Positions 26,488 to 33,284 of a stretch of 33,284 nucleotides of DNA are shown in pieces. The translations under genes and the position numbers were made by a program. A model generated the notes under the pieces. That model had not been told where the DNA came from, made no database searches, and saw only the letters and a list, made by a program, of their open reading frames with translations. Location: the NCBI RefSeq assembly GCF_001006285.1, contig NZ_LBBT01000203.1:1-33284 (forward strand). The letters are read 5' to 3'. Source of the stretch: Paraclostridium benzoelyticum. GTDB taxonomy: Bacteria > Bacillota > Clostridia > Peptostreptococcales > Peptostreptococcaceae. How positions within the stretch are numbered: position 1 is the stretch's first letter; each line of letters opens with the position of its first letter.

Positions 26488-26510
26488 TTAATCAACACCG
26501 TGTCGATTAA
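26488..26510. promoter_or_regulatory. Palindromic operator candidate 2 (TTAATC...GATTAA)
   Basis: A 23-base near-perfect palindrome: 10 of 11 base pairs per arm match, around the core ACAC-CG-TGT. It lies between the -10 and the SD (AGGAGG at 26512-26517), covering the start of transcription, and is the likely main TetR operator for the exporter. Confidence 0.7.
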
Positions 26511-26522
26511 AAGGAGGTTAAC

Positions 26523-27239
26523 ATGAGTATTGTTAAAGTAAAAAATATTACTAAGGAAGTTTCTAAAATTAAAATTCTTGATAATGTAAGTTTAGAAATT
26601 GAAGAGGGAGAAATATTAGGATTAATAGGACCATCTGGGTCTGGAAAGAGTACATTTATAAAATCTATTATAGGTATGGAAAAAATTAGTTGTGGAGAAG
26701 TATTCATATTAGGAAGTAAAATACCAAATAGAAACATATTACAAAGTATTGGATATATGGCTCAGTCTGATGCTCTATATGAGGATTTGACTGGTAAAGA
26801 AAATCTAGAATTTTTTGCTAAAATATTTTCAATAAATAAGTATGAGATAAATAAAAGAATAGAGTATGTATCAAATTTAGTTAATATGCAAAATGATTTA
26901 AATAAAAAGGTTAAATATTATTCTGGAGGTATGAAAAGAAGGTTATCATTAGCTATATCATTAATACAGGACCCAAAAGTTTTAATACTAGATGAACCTA
27001 CTGTAGGAATTGATCCTAAACTTAGACTTAGTATTTGGAATGAGCTAAATAAATTAAAATTAAATGGGAAATCCATAATAATAACAACTCACGTAATGGA
27101 TGAAGCTCAAAGATGTGACAAGTTAGCATTAATAAGAAATGGTAAAATTATAGCAAATGGAACACCTAGTAAATTAAAGGATGAATTTAAAGTAGATACT
27201 ATTGAGGATATATTCTTAAAAATAGGAGGTGAAATTTAA
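26523..27239 (+). CDS. ABC transporter ATP-binding protein (drug/antibiotic-export type)
   Basis: 238 aa. Walker A GPSGSGKST (36-44), Q-loop MAQSDALYEDLTGKENL, signature YSGGMKRRLSLAISL, Walker B VLILDEPTVGID and the H-loop TTHVMDEA. The ADP-dimerising layout with GID after Walker B is common in ABC-2 exporters of drugs, bacteriocins and nodulation-type factors. A strong SD AGGAGG precedes the ATG. The stop overlaps the ATG of the permease (TAATG), so they form a complex from one transcript. Confidence 0.92.
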   Translation: MSIVKVKNITKEVSKIKILDNVSLEIEEGEILGLIGPSGSGKSTFIKSIIGMEKISCGEVFILGSKIPNRNILQSIGYMAQSDALYEDLTGKENLEFFAKIFSINKYEINKRIEYVSNLVNMQNDLNKKVKYYSGGMKRRLSLAISLIQDPKVLILDEPTVGIDPKLRLSIWNELNKLKLNGKSIIITTHVMDEAQRCDKLALIRNGKIIANGTPSKLKDEFKVDTIEDIFLKIGGEI

Positions 27240-28309
27240 TGAGGGTAAAAGCTATTATAATAAGAATAATAAAACAAACCATTCATGATAAAAGAACATT
27301 AGCACTTATGATGGTTGCACCTATGATTGTTATGACTTTAGTTTATTTTTTATTTAACTCTAATGAAGAAAACTTATTAAATGTAGGGGTTTATAATACA
27401 TCATCAGAGTTTAATGAATCACTTAAAGATGCAGATCTTAATATAAAAGAATACAGTGATAAAAATAATATTAAAAATAAGATAACAAATCAAAATTTAG
27501 ATGCGTTTATAGTTAAAAATAATAATAATGAATTAGAAATAACATATGAAAATAGTTCACCAATAAATACAAAAGAAATTGAAGGAAAAGTACAATCAAC
27601 TATATTAAAAGATGAATTTTTAAAAATTTCTTCAAAAGTTAATAAAAACATTGGAGAAAGTAATAAAATATCGATAGACTCAAGTTATGTATATTCAAAT
27701 GAAGACTTAACATATTTTGATACTTTAAGTCCTATACTCATTGGTTTTTTTGTATTCTTCTTTGTATTTTTAGTTTCGGGAATATCTTTATTAAAAGAAA
27801 GAACTACAGGTACATTAGATAGATTACTATCTACTCCTATAAAAAGAAGTGAAATTGTATTAGGGTACTTGGCTGGCTATGGTATATTTGCTGTAATACA
27901 GACTATATTAATCGTGTTATTTTCGATTTACATATTGAATATAACGATTGAAGGTAATATATTGTTGGTAGTTATTGTAAATATATTAATTGCGCTTGTA
28001 GCATTATCATTAGGACTCATTTTATCTACATTTGCTAATTCAGAGTTTCAAATTATGCAGTTTATACCTATAATAATAGTTCCTCAAATATTTTTTACAG
28101 GGCTAATACCGATAGAAAGTATGAGTATATGGCTGCAAAATATTGCTAGAATAACGCCTTTATATTATGGAGCAAGTGCTTTGAGCGGAATATTTATAAA
28201 AGGTTTTGATTTTTACAACATATATAATGATTGTATTATTTTAATAATATTTATAATAGTTTTATATGTTTTTAATATATTAGCATTAAAAAGATATAGA
28301 AAAATATAG
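27239..28309 (+). CDS. ABC-2 type permease
   Basis: 356 aa. One N-terminal membrane helix (about 20-42), an external domain of about 130 residues rich in Asn and Lys, then five or six helices from about 160. The block LLKERTTGTLDRLLSTPIKRSEIVLGYLAGY is the ABC-2 cytoplasmic signature. It overlaps the ATPase gene by one base, so translation is coupled. TetR control suggests export of a toxic compound such as a drug or bile salt, which is inference. No third subunit follows. Confidence 0.9.
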   Translation: MRVKAIIIRIIKQTIHDKRTLALMMVAPMIVMTLVYFLFNSNEENLLNVGVYNTSSEFNESLKDADLNIKEYSDKNNIKNKITNQNLDAFIVKNNNNELEITYENSSPINTKEIEGKVQSTILKDEFLKISSKVNKNIGESNKISIDSSYVYSNEDLTYFDTLSPILIGFFVFFFVFLVSGISLLKERTTGTLDRLLSTPIKRSEIVLGYLAGYGIFAVIQTILIVLFSIYILNITIEGNILLVVIVNILIALVALSLGLILSTFANSEFQIMQFIPIIIVPQIFFTGLIPIESMSIWLQNIARITPLYYGASALSGIFIKGFDFYNIYNDCIILIIFIIVLYVFNILALKRYRKI

Positions 28310-28326
28310 TAATAAAGTATAACTTT

Positions 28327-28363
28327 CCACATATAAAAACTAATAAAGAAGTTTTATATGTGG
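28327..28363 (+). promoter_or_regulatory. Hairpin joined to the SD of the next gene
   Basis: CCACATATAAAAACT (28327-28341) / AGTTTTATATGTGG (28350-28363), one bulged base. The last G bases of the stem run into the SD GGAGGGG (28362-28368) of the 226-aa protein gene. As in 18761-18804 there is no U-tract. Confidence 0.55.
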
Positions 28364-28370
28364 AGGGGTT

Positions 28371-29051
28371 ATGGAAGATTTATTGCATAAGATAGATGAA
28401 ATGAAATTTAATTTAAGATCTAAAGATGTTAAATCTATAAAAAAAAGTAAATTAAAGACTATATCCACAAAAGAAATAAATAAAGAAAATAAACAAATTA
28501 TTACTACTTATAATTATTATGTAAAACTTATCAAAAAGTTAAAAAGATATTTAAAAACAGAAGAGGATATAATACTTGAAGTCAACAATGACAAATTAAA
28601 CCGAATAGTTTGCTTGACAATAAAATTAAGTAAAAATGATATGGAAATTTTTATGCCTATAGATATAAGAGTATTTGTGGGGGATGCTAAAGATACTTAT
28701 ATGGATTGTAGTTATTACAACTTAGAAGATGGTGGAGTTTTATATATAAAGGAATTTACATCTGGAAAACCAAACCATGGATATGGGAAGATAATATTAG
28801 AAAATTTAGATGATATAGTAAAAAAAATAAATACAAAATTAGACTTATACAATCATTATTTTGAAGACTACAAATTTAATTATATAAATAAAATCGAAGG
28901 TGTGGCAATACCTTCTAAAAGTATAATAACACAAGAATCTTTAAATAAGATTTACAGAAAGTATGGGTTTGAAGTTGATGAAAAAAATAATATGAGCATG
29001 ATAAAGATTATTGAAAATCAAGAAATTTCATACAATCAGAATATGAACTAA
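28371..29051 (+). CDS. Hypothetical protein with a possible C-terminal GNAT-like part
   Basis: 226 aa, basic N-terminal third, no signal peptide. The second half reads like an acetyltransferase: GYGKIILENL could be an acetyl-CoA loop, and LNKIYRKYGFEVDEKNNMSMIK looks like the Y-x-x-x-GF motif at the end of GNAT domains, with a strand order that would suit the fold. I do not recognise a named family. The SD GGAGGGG is 2-6 bases from the ATG. It follows the ABC permease by 61 bases and may be read from the same promoter or alone. Confidence 0.55.
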   Translation: MEDLLHKIDEMKFNLRSKDVKSIKKSKLKTISTKEINKENKQIITTYNYYVKLIKKLKRYLKTEEDIILEVNNDKLNRIVCLTIKLSKNDMEIFMPIDIRVFVGDAKDTYMDCSYYNLEDGGVLYIKEFTSGKPNHGYGKIILENLDDIVKKINTKLDLYNHYFEDYKFNYINKIEGVAIPSKSIITQESLNKIYRKYGFEVDEKNNMSMIKIIENQEISYNQNMN

Positions 29052-29104
29052 GTTTTTGGTTAAATTAAATATGAAATACACTTATCATCGAGGAGGATTT
29101 TATC

Positions 29105-29293
29105 ATGAAAAATAATAAAAATAGACATAAAGATAGACCAAAGACTAATGCAGAAAAAAGAAAAGTTTTATTTGAACACGGATCTGAAATTGGAATAGTA
29201 GATGGTAAAAAAATAGGAGCTAGAAACTCAGGCTCAACTAAAACTAAAGATGAAAAATTATATGATAAAATAGAAAGAAAGGGAACATATTAA
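29105..29293 (+). CDS. Small basic protein of unknown function
   Basis: 62 aa, strongly basic (many Lys and Arg), hydrophilic, no hydrophobic core to speak of, probably partly disordered. A strong SD GGAGGA lies before the ATG, and the gene ends at its own terminator. Both support a real gene. Such composition would suit a nucleic-acid or ribosome-associated small protein, but this is only inference. No family recognised. Confidence 0.6.
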   Translation: MKNNKNRHKDRPKTNAEKRKVLFEHGSEIGIVDGKKIGARNSGSTKTKDEKLYDKIERKGTY

Positions 29294-29328
29294 AAAAGTA
29301 CAATGTATTTGCATTGTACTTTTTTAAT
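29292..29328 (+). terminator. Terminator of the 62-aa gene
   Basis: Perfect 14-bp stem AAAAAAGTACAATG (29292-29305) / CATTGTACTTTTTT (29312-29325). The stem starts in the stop codon. Confidence 0.88.
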
Positions 29329-29336
29329 ATGCTATA

Positions 29337-29366
29337 TTAACACATTTTCAATATAAATCATAATAT
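29337..29366 (+). promoter_or_regulatory. Promoter candidate of the 91-aa gene
   Basis: TTAACA (29337-29342), 18-base spacer, TAATAT (29361-29366). Confidence 0.4.
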
Positions 29367-29410
29367 ATATAAGATAATAATTTGTGAAGCCTTTGTTAGG
29401 AGGAATTTTT

Positions 29411-29686
29411 ATGAAGTATGCAAATTATAAATTTGGAAATATAGTTGATATAAACGATATTAAGGGCCAGCCATATAAGTTTATAACAATAGCTACAAAT
29501 CCAAAGGATATATATACTTTCACTAAGCTTATTTATAGTGATCAAACATTAATTCTTGATTGTGAATATAATGAAATAAGTATAGATGATTTGGAGATAG
29601 GTGATAAAATCGTAGCTTTTCATTCTAATGTAATGACTATGAGTATACCTCCACAAACTCAAGTATATATAATTGAAGTAAAATAA
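29411..29686 (+). CDS. Small hypothetical beta-rich protein (SIPPQ motif)
   Basis: 91 aa from the ATG at 29411, which has the strong SD AGGAGG 6 bases upstream; a GTG at 29384 lacks one. It is soluble and mostly beta-strand by pattern. The end, LEIGDKIVAFHSNVMTMSIPPQTQVYII, resembles the conserved end of small OB-like domains in clostridia and bacilli, where a (T/M)xSIPPQ strand follows a GDKV strand. I know no function for it. It ends in a terminator shared with the convergent permease gene. Confidence 0.65.
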   Translation: MKYANYKFGNIVDINDIKGQPYKFITIATNPKDIYTFTKLIYSDQTLILDCEYNEISIDDLEIGDKIVAFHSNVMTMSIPPQTQVYIIEVK

Positions 29687-29733
29687 TAAATAAAAGCTGT
29701 ATAGACTAAAATCTGTACAGCTTTTATTTATTA
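29684..29733. terminator. Bidirectional terminator containing both stop codons
   Basis: A perfect 18-bp stem, TAATAAATAAAAGCTGTA (29684-29701) with its complement (29716-29733), extended by four more pairs. The stop codons of the 91-aa gene (29684-29686) and of the permease gene (29731-29733) form the base of the stem. Confidence 0.9.
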
Positions 29734-30480
29734 AAATGCTTGGTAAAGAAGTTTTATAGCAACACCTAAAGCCATAAATAAAAAAATTGGCTTTATTAGT
29801 TGAGATCCTTTGCTTATAGCAACTTTAGCTCCTATATATCCTCCTATTACCATAGAAATAGCATAAAAAATTGCTACTTTGTAAAGAATTTGACCACTAA
29901 ACATAAATAATATAAGTGCTGTCAAATTACTTGTAAAATTTAAAATCTTAGTATTTGCAGATGCATGTAAAAAATCAAAACCATAAATTTTTATAAATGC
30001 AAATGTTAAAAATGTACCTGTGCCAGGTCCAAAAAAACCATCATAAAAACCTAAGGTAAAAGCCATAAACATACCTTTTTTTATGTTTTCCTTGCTAAGG
30101 CTTTCGAATTTATCCTCTTTACCTAAGTCTTTCTTTAAATATGTATATATTGCAACTATCAGTATCATAAGGAAAACTAAAACATTTAATATATTTTCAC
30201 TTATAGATAAAACACATTTAACACCTAGGAAACATCCTAAAATTGTAAACGGAATCAATTTTTTTAATAACTCAACATTAGTTTTACCTGAATTTGAATA
30301 CTTATATGCACTAGAAAAACAACCAAAAGCACCTGCAAATTTGTTGGTTCCAAGTGCTAGATGAGCCGGAAGACCTGCCATTAACAAAATAGGCATACTT
30401 ATTAAGCCACCACCACCTGCTATTGAATCAACAAAAGCAGCTAGAAAACCACCAAGACAAAGAAATAAAATTGTAAGCAT
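29731..30480 (-). CDS. YfcA-like TauE/SafE-family membrane permease
   Basis: 249 aa, about eight membrane segments. N-terminal DSIAGGGGLISMPILL and ALGTNKFAGAFG and, in the second half, GFYDGFFGPGTGTFL and ANTKILNFTSNL are the standard YfcA/TSUP blocks. The substrate in the family is unknown or a sulfur compound or organic acid. SD GGAGGAA (minus strand) precedes the ATG. It is divergent from the McrB-like gene and convergent with the 91-aa gene, and shows no operon partner. Confidence 0.88.
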   Translation of the reverse strand: MLTILFLCLGGFLAAFVDSIAGGGGLISMPILLMAGLPAHLALGTNKFAGAFGCFSSAYKYSNSGKTNVELLKKLIPFTILGCFLGVKCVLSISENILNVLVFLMILIVAIYTYLKKDLGKEDKFESLSKENIKKGMFMAFTLGFYDGFFGPGTGTFLTFAFIKIYGFDFLHASANTKILNFTSNLTALILFMFSGQILYKVAIFYAISMVIGGYIGAKVAISKGSQLIKPIFLFMALGVAIKLLYQAF

Positions 30481-30605
30481 AATTCCTCCAATAGTAAAAT
30501 TTATTTATAATTATTATAATATAAAAGAAATACAAATGTAATTAGCAGGATTAATATTAAATCACAATCATATTAATCAAATCGAGCTCATATATTTTAC
30601 TAAGG

Positions 30606-30611
30606 TATAAT
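30606..30611 (+). promoter_or_regulatory. -10 element before the McrB-like gene
   Basis: TATAAT 25 bases before the start codon region; I see no convincing -35 at 16-18 bases distance. Confidence 0.35.
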
Positions 30612-30635
30612 ATATGGGAAAGGGGAGTGATTATG

Positions 30636-31970
30636 ATGGCTAGGGATATAGTTATAGATTTCTTAACAAAACTATCTATAGATATAGAAAATAAAGCAGA
30701 TGTAGATGTAAGTTATAGCCAGCAAAGAGATTACTTTTCTAGTGGTAAAATATTAGGGCAACCCATATATTATGTATTTAAATATTTTAGGAAAGAAGAA
30801 CAGTTAGGATTATATATAGAGTCAAGAGATGCAGAAGGGGCTCAATTTTTAAAAGATATTTACTATGAAAAAAATGAATTCATATCAAGAAAAGTAGGAT
30901 ATGAACTTGGTATAAGTGAAAGAAAGCAAAACAAAGATTGGGTTAGAATGGGATTTGAAATAGATGTTGATAATTTCAATGAACTTATGGAGTATAGAAA
31001 ATTATATCTTCATGCATTTCTAAAGTTTAAATCGGCAATAGAAAAAATAGTAGAAAAATATGTAGATGCAATATTCAACTTTGCAGGAAATTTTGGATAT
31101 ACAAAAACAGAATTATTAAGAGAAGTTTTTATGGAAGAAGAAGTTTTAGATGATATAATTTTCAATTTAGACTTTAAAAAAAATATAATATTGCAAGGAC
31201 CTTCAGGTGTTGGAAAAACGTTTATAGCAAAGCGAATTTGCTATTTTCATCAAGGAAACAGAGATAATTCAAACATAGAAATGATTCAGTTTCATGAAAA
31301 TTATACCTATGAAGAATTTGTAAGAGGATATAGAAAGGGTAAAAATGGAGAAGATTATATAAAAAATGGAGTGTTTTATGATTTTATAAAAAAAGCGCAA
31401 TCTTATCCAGAGCATAAGCATTACTTTATAATAGATGAAATAAACCGAGTTGACGTCAATAAAATATTTGGAGAAATAAGTTCTATAATCGAAAATAACA
31501 AAAGGGGAAAAGAAAATTCTATCAAACTTATTTATAGCGATAGTGATGAGAGTTTTTATATTCCAGACAATGTTTATATAATAGGAACGTTAAATACAGC
31601 TGATAAAAATTTAAAAGACATAGGCTATCCATTGAGAAGAAGATTTGGATTTATAGATATAGAACCTGTTTTTGAAAATATAGACTTTAGAAACTACCTT
31701 GGAGAATGTCTAGGAGTAGAGATGGCAGATCAGGTAGTCTGCAATATGAGCAAATTGAATAAAATAATAGAGGAAGATGAAGATTTAGGCAAAAATTATA
31801 AGATAGGACAAAGTTATTTTATGATATCTAGTAAAGTTGATGAATATATAGTGGACAGTTGGTATAATCAGGTAATAAAAAGAGATATAGAACCTTTAAT
31901 AAGAAGCTATATGATAAAAAAAGATAAAAGCTATATAAATGATGTAATTAAAAAATTAGTTGATGATTAA
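30636..31970 (+). CDS. McrB-like AAA+ ATPase/GTPase, no McrC partner
   Basis: 444 aa. The N-terminal 150 residues form an alpha/beta domain I cannot name, possibly the DNA- or substrate-binding part. The C-terminal part is a McrB-type AAA+ domain: Walker A GPSGVGKT (about 188), the FHENYTYEEFVRGYR block, Walker B FIIDEINR, and IGTLNTADKNL, the NTAD motif typical of McrB, then YPLRRRFGF with the arginine finger. In type IV McrBC, McrB forms a GTP-driven ring that moves on DNA with nuclease McrC. No McrC is present; the next gene is niaR. SD GGGGAG is 5 bases from ATG 30633 and 8 from 30636; I chose the latter. It may use an McrC elsewhere, or have a role outside restriction. Confidence 0.85.
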   Translation: MARDIVIDFLTKLSIDIENKADVDVSYSQQRDYFSSGKILGQPIYYVFKYFRKEEQLGLYIESRDAEGAQFLKDIYYEKNEFISRKVGYELGISERKQNKDWVRMGFEIDVDNFNELMEYRKLYLHAFLKFKSAIEKIVEKYVDAIFNFAGNFGYTKTELLREVFMEEEVLDDIIFNLDFKKNIILQGPSGVGKTFIAKRICYFHQGNRDNSNIEMIQFHENYTYEEFVRGYRKGKNGEDYIKNGVFYDFIKKAQSYPEHKHYFIIDEINRVDVNKIFGEISSIIENNKRGKENSIKLIYSDSDESFYIPDNVYIIGTLNTADKNLKDIGYPLRRRFGFIDIEPVFENIDFRNYLGECLGVEMADQVVCNMSKLNKIIEEDEDLGKNYKIGQSYFMISSKVDEYIVDSWYNQVIKRDIEPLIRSYMIKKDKSYINDVIKKLVDD

Positions 31971-32007
31971 AAAATCCCTTATATGATAAATATCAGGGAT
32001 TTTTTAT
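31969..32007 (+). terminator. Terminator of the McrB-like gene
   Basis: AAAAAATCCCT (31969-31979) / AGGGATTTTTT (31995-32005), 11 bp, beginning in the stop codon. Confidence 0.85.
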
Positions 32008-32060
32008 TTTATATAGTAAGTTATAATATATTACAGGAATATAAAAAAGGAGAGTTTGTT

Positions 32061-32573
32061 ATGAGTGGTAATGAAAGAAGAGAAAAAATCATAGAAATTT
32101 TGAAAAGTTCATCAAAACCAGTTAGTGGTTCTTATTTGTCTAAAATTTTAGATGTAAGTAGACAACTTATAGTTTCTGACGTTGCATTAATAAGAGCGAC
32201 AGGTATAAATATTGTATCAACTCCTAAGGGATATATACTAAATGAAGAAGTATGTGAAAGTAGTTTAGTAAAGACAATAGCATGTAAACATTCTAAAGAA
32301 TTTATTGAAGATGAATTGAATATAATTGTAGATGAAGGGGCAACTGTTTTAAATGTTATAGTGGAACATAGTGTATATGGGCAGTTAACTGGCAATTTAC
32401 ATGTATCATCTAGACGAGATATAAGAGAATTTATGAAAAAATTAGGAGAAGATGCAACTAATCCATTATCACAATTGACTGATGGAGTACATCTTCATAC
32501 TATAAAATGTGAAAATGAGGAAGTTTTAGATTGTGTAATAAAAGCATTAAAGGAAAAAGATTATCTATTATAG
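32061..32573 (+). CDS. niaR: Niacin-responsive repressor NiaR (HTH + 3H domain)
   Basis: 170 aa. An N-terminal winged helix (about 5-60: RREKIIEILKSSSKPVSGSYLSKILDVSRQLIVSD) precedes the 3H ligand-binding domain, which has the conserved histidines in EHSVYGQL and DGVHLHTIKC, believed to bind metal and nicotinate. NiaR blocks NAD-precursor genes when niacin is plentiful. I chose ATG 32061 (SD AAAGGAGA 8 bases upstream); an ATG at 31983 would start within the preceding terminator. A TATAAT is at 32022-32027. The next gene is a niacin-type transporter behind a promoter carrying a palindrome of the NiaR kind, so regulator and target are adjacent. Confidence 0.92.
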   Translation: MSGNERREKIIEILKSSSKPVSGSYLSKILDVSRQLIVSDVALIRATGINIVSTPKGYILNEEVCESSLVKTIACKHSKEFIEDELNIIVDEGATVLNVIVEHSVYGQLTGNLHVSSRRDIREFMKKLGEDATNPLSQLTDGVHLHTIKCENEEVLDCVIKALKEKDYLL

Positions 32574-32575
32574 AG

Positions 32576-32604
32576 TTGACAAAAAAATGATATGACTATA
32601 CACT
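32576..32604 (+). promoter_or_regulatory. Promoter of the niacin transporter gene
   Basis: TTGACA (32576-32581, perfect) and TACACT (32599-32604) with an exact 17-base spacer; a TATAAT follows at 32605-32610 but is 23 bases from the -35. Confidence 0.55.
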
Positions 32605-32611
32605 TATAATG

Positions 32612-32631
32612 ACAGGTGTAAAGACACCTAT
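32612..32631. promoter_or_regulatory. NiaR operator
   Basis: ACAGGTGT-AAAG-ACACCTAT: a palindrome with perfect AGGTGT / ACACCT core (32614-32619 / 32624-32629), of the kind known from NiaR sites. It lies at the expected start of transcription. Confidence 0.7.
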
Positions 32632-32658
32632 AATTACATATGTATAGGGGGATTTTTT

Positions 32659-33222
32659 ATGAATAGTAAAATCAACACAAAAGCTGTTGTTATGTCAGCT
32701 TTATTATGTGCTTTAGGAATTATAATACCTATGTTTTCTCCAATTAAGCTAATTTTAGAACCTGCATCATTTACATTAGCTAGTCATGTTGCTATATTTA
32801 TAGCCATGTTTATTTCACCAAGCACTGCATTATTTGTTACATTTGGAACAACAGTAGGATTTTTATTAGGAGGATTTCCAATAGTTGTAGTAGCTAGAGC
32901 ATTTAGCCATTTAGTATTTGTAAGTTTTGGATCTCTTTATTTAAAGAAAAACAAAAATGTTATATCTAGTATAAAGTCGTCAATGGGATTTTCATTGATT
33001 ATGGGGATCTTACATGCAATAGGTGAAGTATTGGTAGTTATTCCGTTTTATTTTGGGTCAAGCTTATCGCAAGGATATTACGAACAAGGTTTTTTAACAT
33101 CTGTTTTATTATTAGTGGGGGTAGGAACTATAATTCACAGTATGTTAGATTTTGGATTGTCGGTTTATATATGGAATGTTATGCCTAAAGAATTAAAAAA
33201 TATAGATACAGTTAGAGCGTAA
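32659..33222 (+). CDS. niaX: Predicted niacin ECF transporter S component (NiaX-like)
   Basis: 187 aa with five or six membrane helices and little outside the membrane, the size of an ECF S component. The opening NTKAVVMSALLCALGIIIPMFSPI is typical of S components, with the Ala-rich first helix that meets EcfT. The ATPases and EcfT are not here, so a shared energising module is expected. Location beside niaR with a NiaR-type operator makes niacin (or another NAD precursor) the likely substrate; the sequence by itself would also suit other vitamins. SD GGGGGA precedes the ATG. Confidence 0.82.
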   Translation: MNSKINTKAVVMSALLCALGIIIPMFSPIKLILEPASFTLASHVAIFIAMFISPSTALFVTFGTTVGFLLGGFPIVVVARAFSHLVFVSFGSLYLKKNKNVISSIKSSMGFSLIMGILHAIGEVLVVIPFYFGSSLSQGYYEQGFLTSVLLLVGVGTIIHSMLDFGLSVYIWNVMPKELKNIDTVRA

Positions 33223-33270
33223 AAAAATAACAAGATTGGGTTTTTTATCTAATCTTGTTATTTTTTTATA
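33221..33270 (+). terminator. Terminator of niaX
   Basis: Perfect 17-bp stem AAAAAAATAACAAGATT (33221-33237) / AATCTTGTTATTTTTTT (33251-33267); the stem starts in the stop codon. Confidence 0.9.
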
Positions 33271-33284
33271 TAAAAATTTAATAT

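Noticed and set aside
30083-30364. 93-codon plus-strand frame
   Set aside because: It is antisense to the YfcA-like permease, whose motifs are clear.
31983-32060. Upstream ATG for niaR at 31983
   Set aside because: It lies in the terminator hairpin of the preceding gene and adds 26 residues not typical of NiaR; ATG 32061 has a strong SD.

Overview
The window is about 33 kb of very AT-rich DNA, densely packed with genes and almost entirely coding. It comes from an anaerobic, spore-forming Firmicute, most probably of the family Peptostreptococcaceae (relatives of Clostridioides, Paraclostridium, Paeniclostridium and Romboutsia). The evidence is [FeFe]-hydrogenase maturation genes, a fused CspBA protease followed by a CspC that has lost its catalytic His and Ser, low-GC codon use, strong SD sequences and U-tract terminators. 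I cannot assign the genus from the sequence alone. I see no phage, insertion sequence or CRISPR array.

Layout. 89-3728: hydE-hydG-hydF, the complete [FeFe]-hydrogenase H-cluster maturation set. 3783-4238 (minus): a staygreen-family (SGR) protein, surprising in a non-photosynthetic anaerobe. 4446-9381: cspBA and cspC, the spore-germination proteases; cspBA seems to lack any ATG/GTG/TTG start before its prodomain. 9523-10413: a TauE/SafE-type permease. 10621-10821: a small acidic orphan protein. 10985-16299: two consecutive sensor histidine kinases with no response regulator, the second carrying a two-component-regulator beta-propeller sensor. 16439-16527: tRNA-Ser(UGA). 16608-18731: a SWIM-SNF2 helicase. 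18819-19046: a small repeat protein resembling LEA/apolipoprotein-like 11-mers.

19177-25606 is an alpha-glucoside (maltose-type) utilisation locus. It holds a LacI-family regulator, a PTS IIC-IIB permease behind a strong promoter flanked by two matching operators, an EEP-fold phosphatase that may act on the PTS-phosphorylated disaccharide, a GH13 alpha-glucosidase and a maltose O-acetyltransferase. Phosphorylating uptake, dephosphorylation in the cytoplasm and hydrolysis to glucose would form one pathway, which is my inference.

25778-28309: a divergent TetR regulator and a two-gene ABC-2 exporter with two palindromic operators between them. 28371-29686: three small genes of unknown function. 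29731-30480 (minus): a second TauE/SafE permease. 30636-31970: a McrB-like AAA+ ATPase without a neighbouring McrC. 32061-33222: NiaR and a predicted niacin ECF transporter S component, with a NiaR-type operator at the promoter.

No gene-free stretch exceeds 300 bases once starts are corrected. Two intergenic regions (23226-23378 and 25607-25777) contain complex palindromic structure; the second includes a perfect DnaA box. The most interesting points are the apparent AUA/AUU start of cspBA, the intact Asp-His-Ser set in its CspA half, the SGR homologue beside the germination genes, the orphan kinases and McrB protein, and hairpins joined directly to SD sequences.
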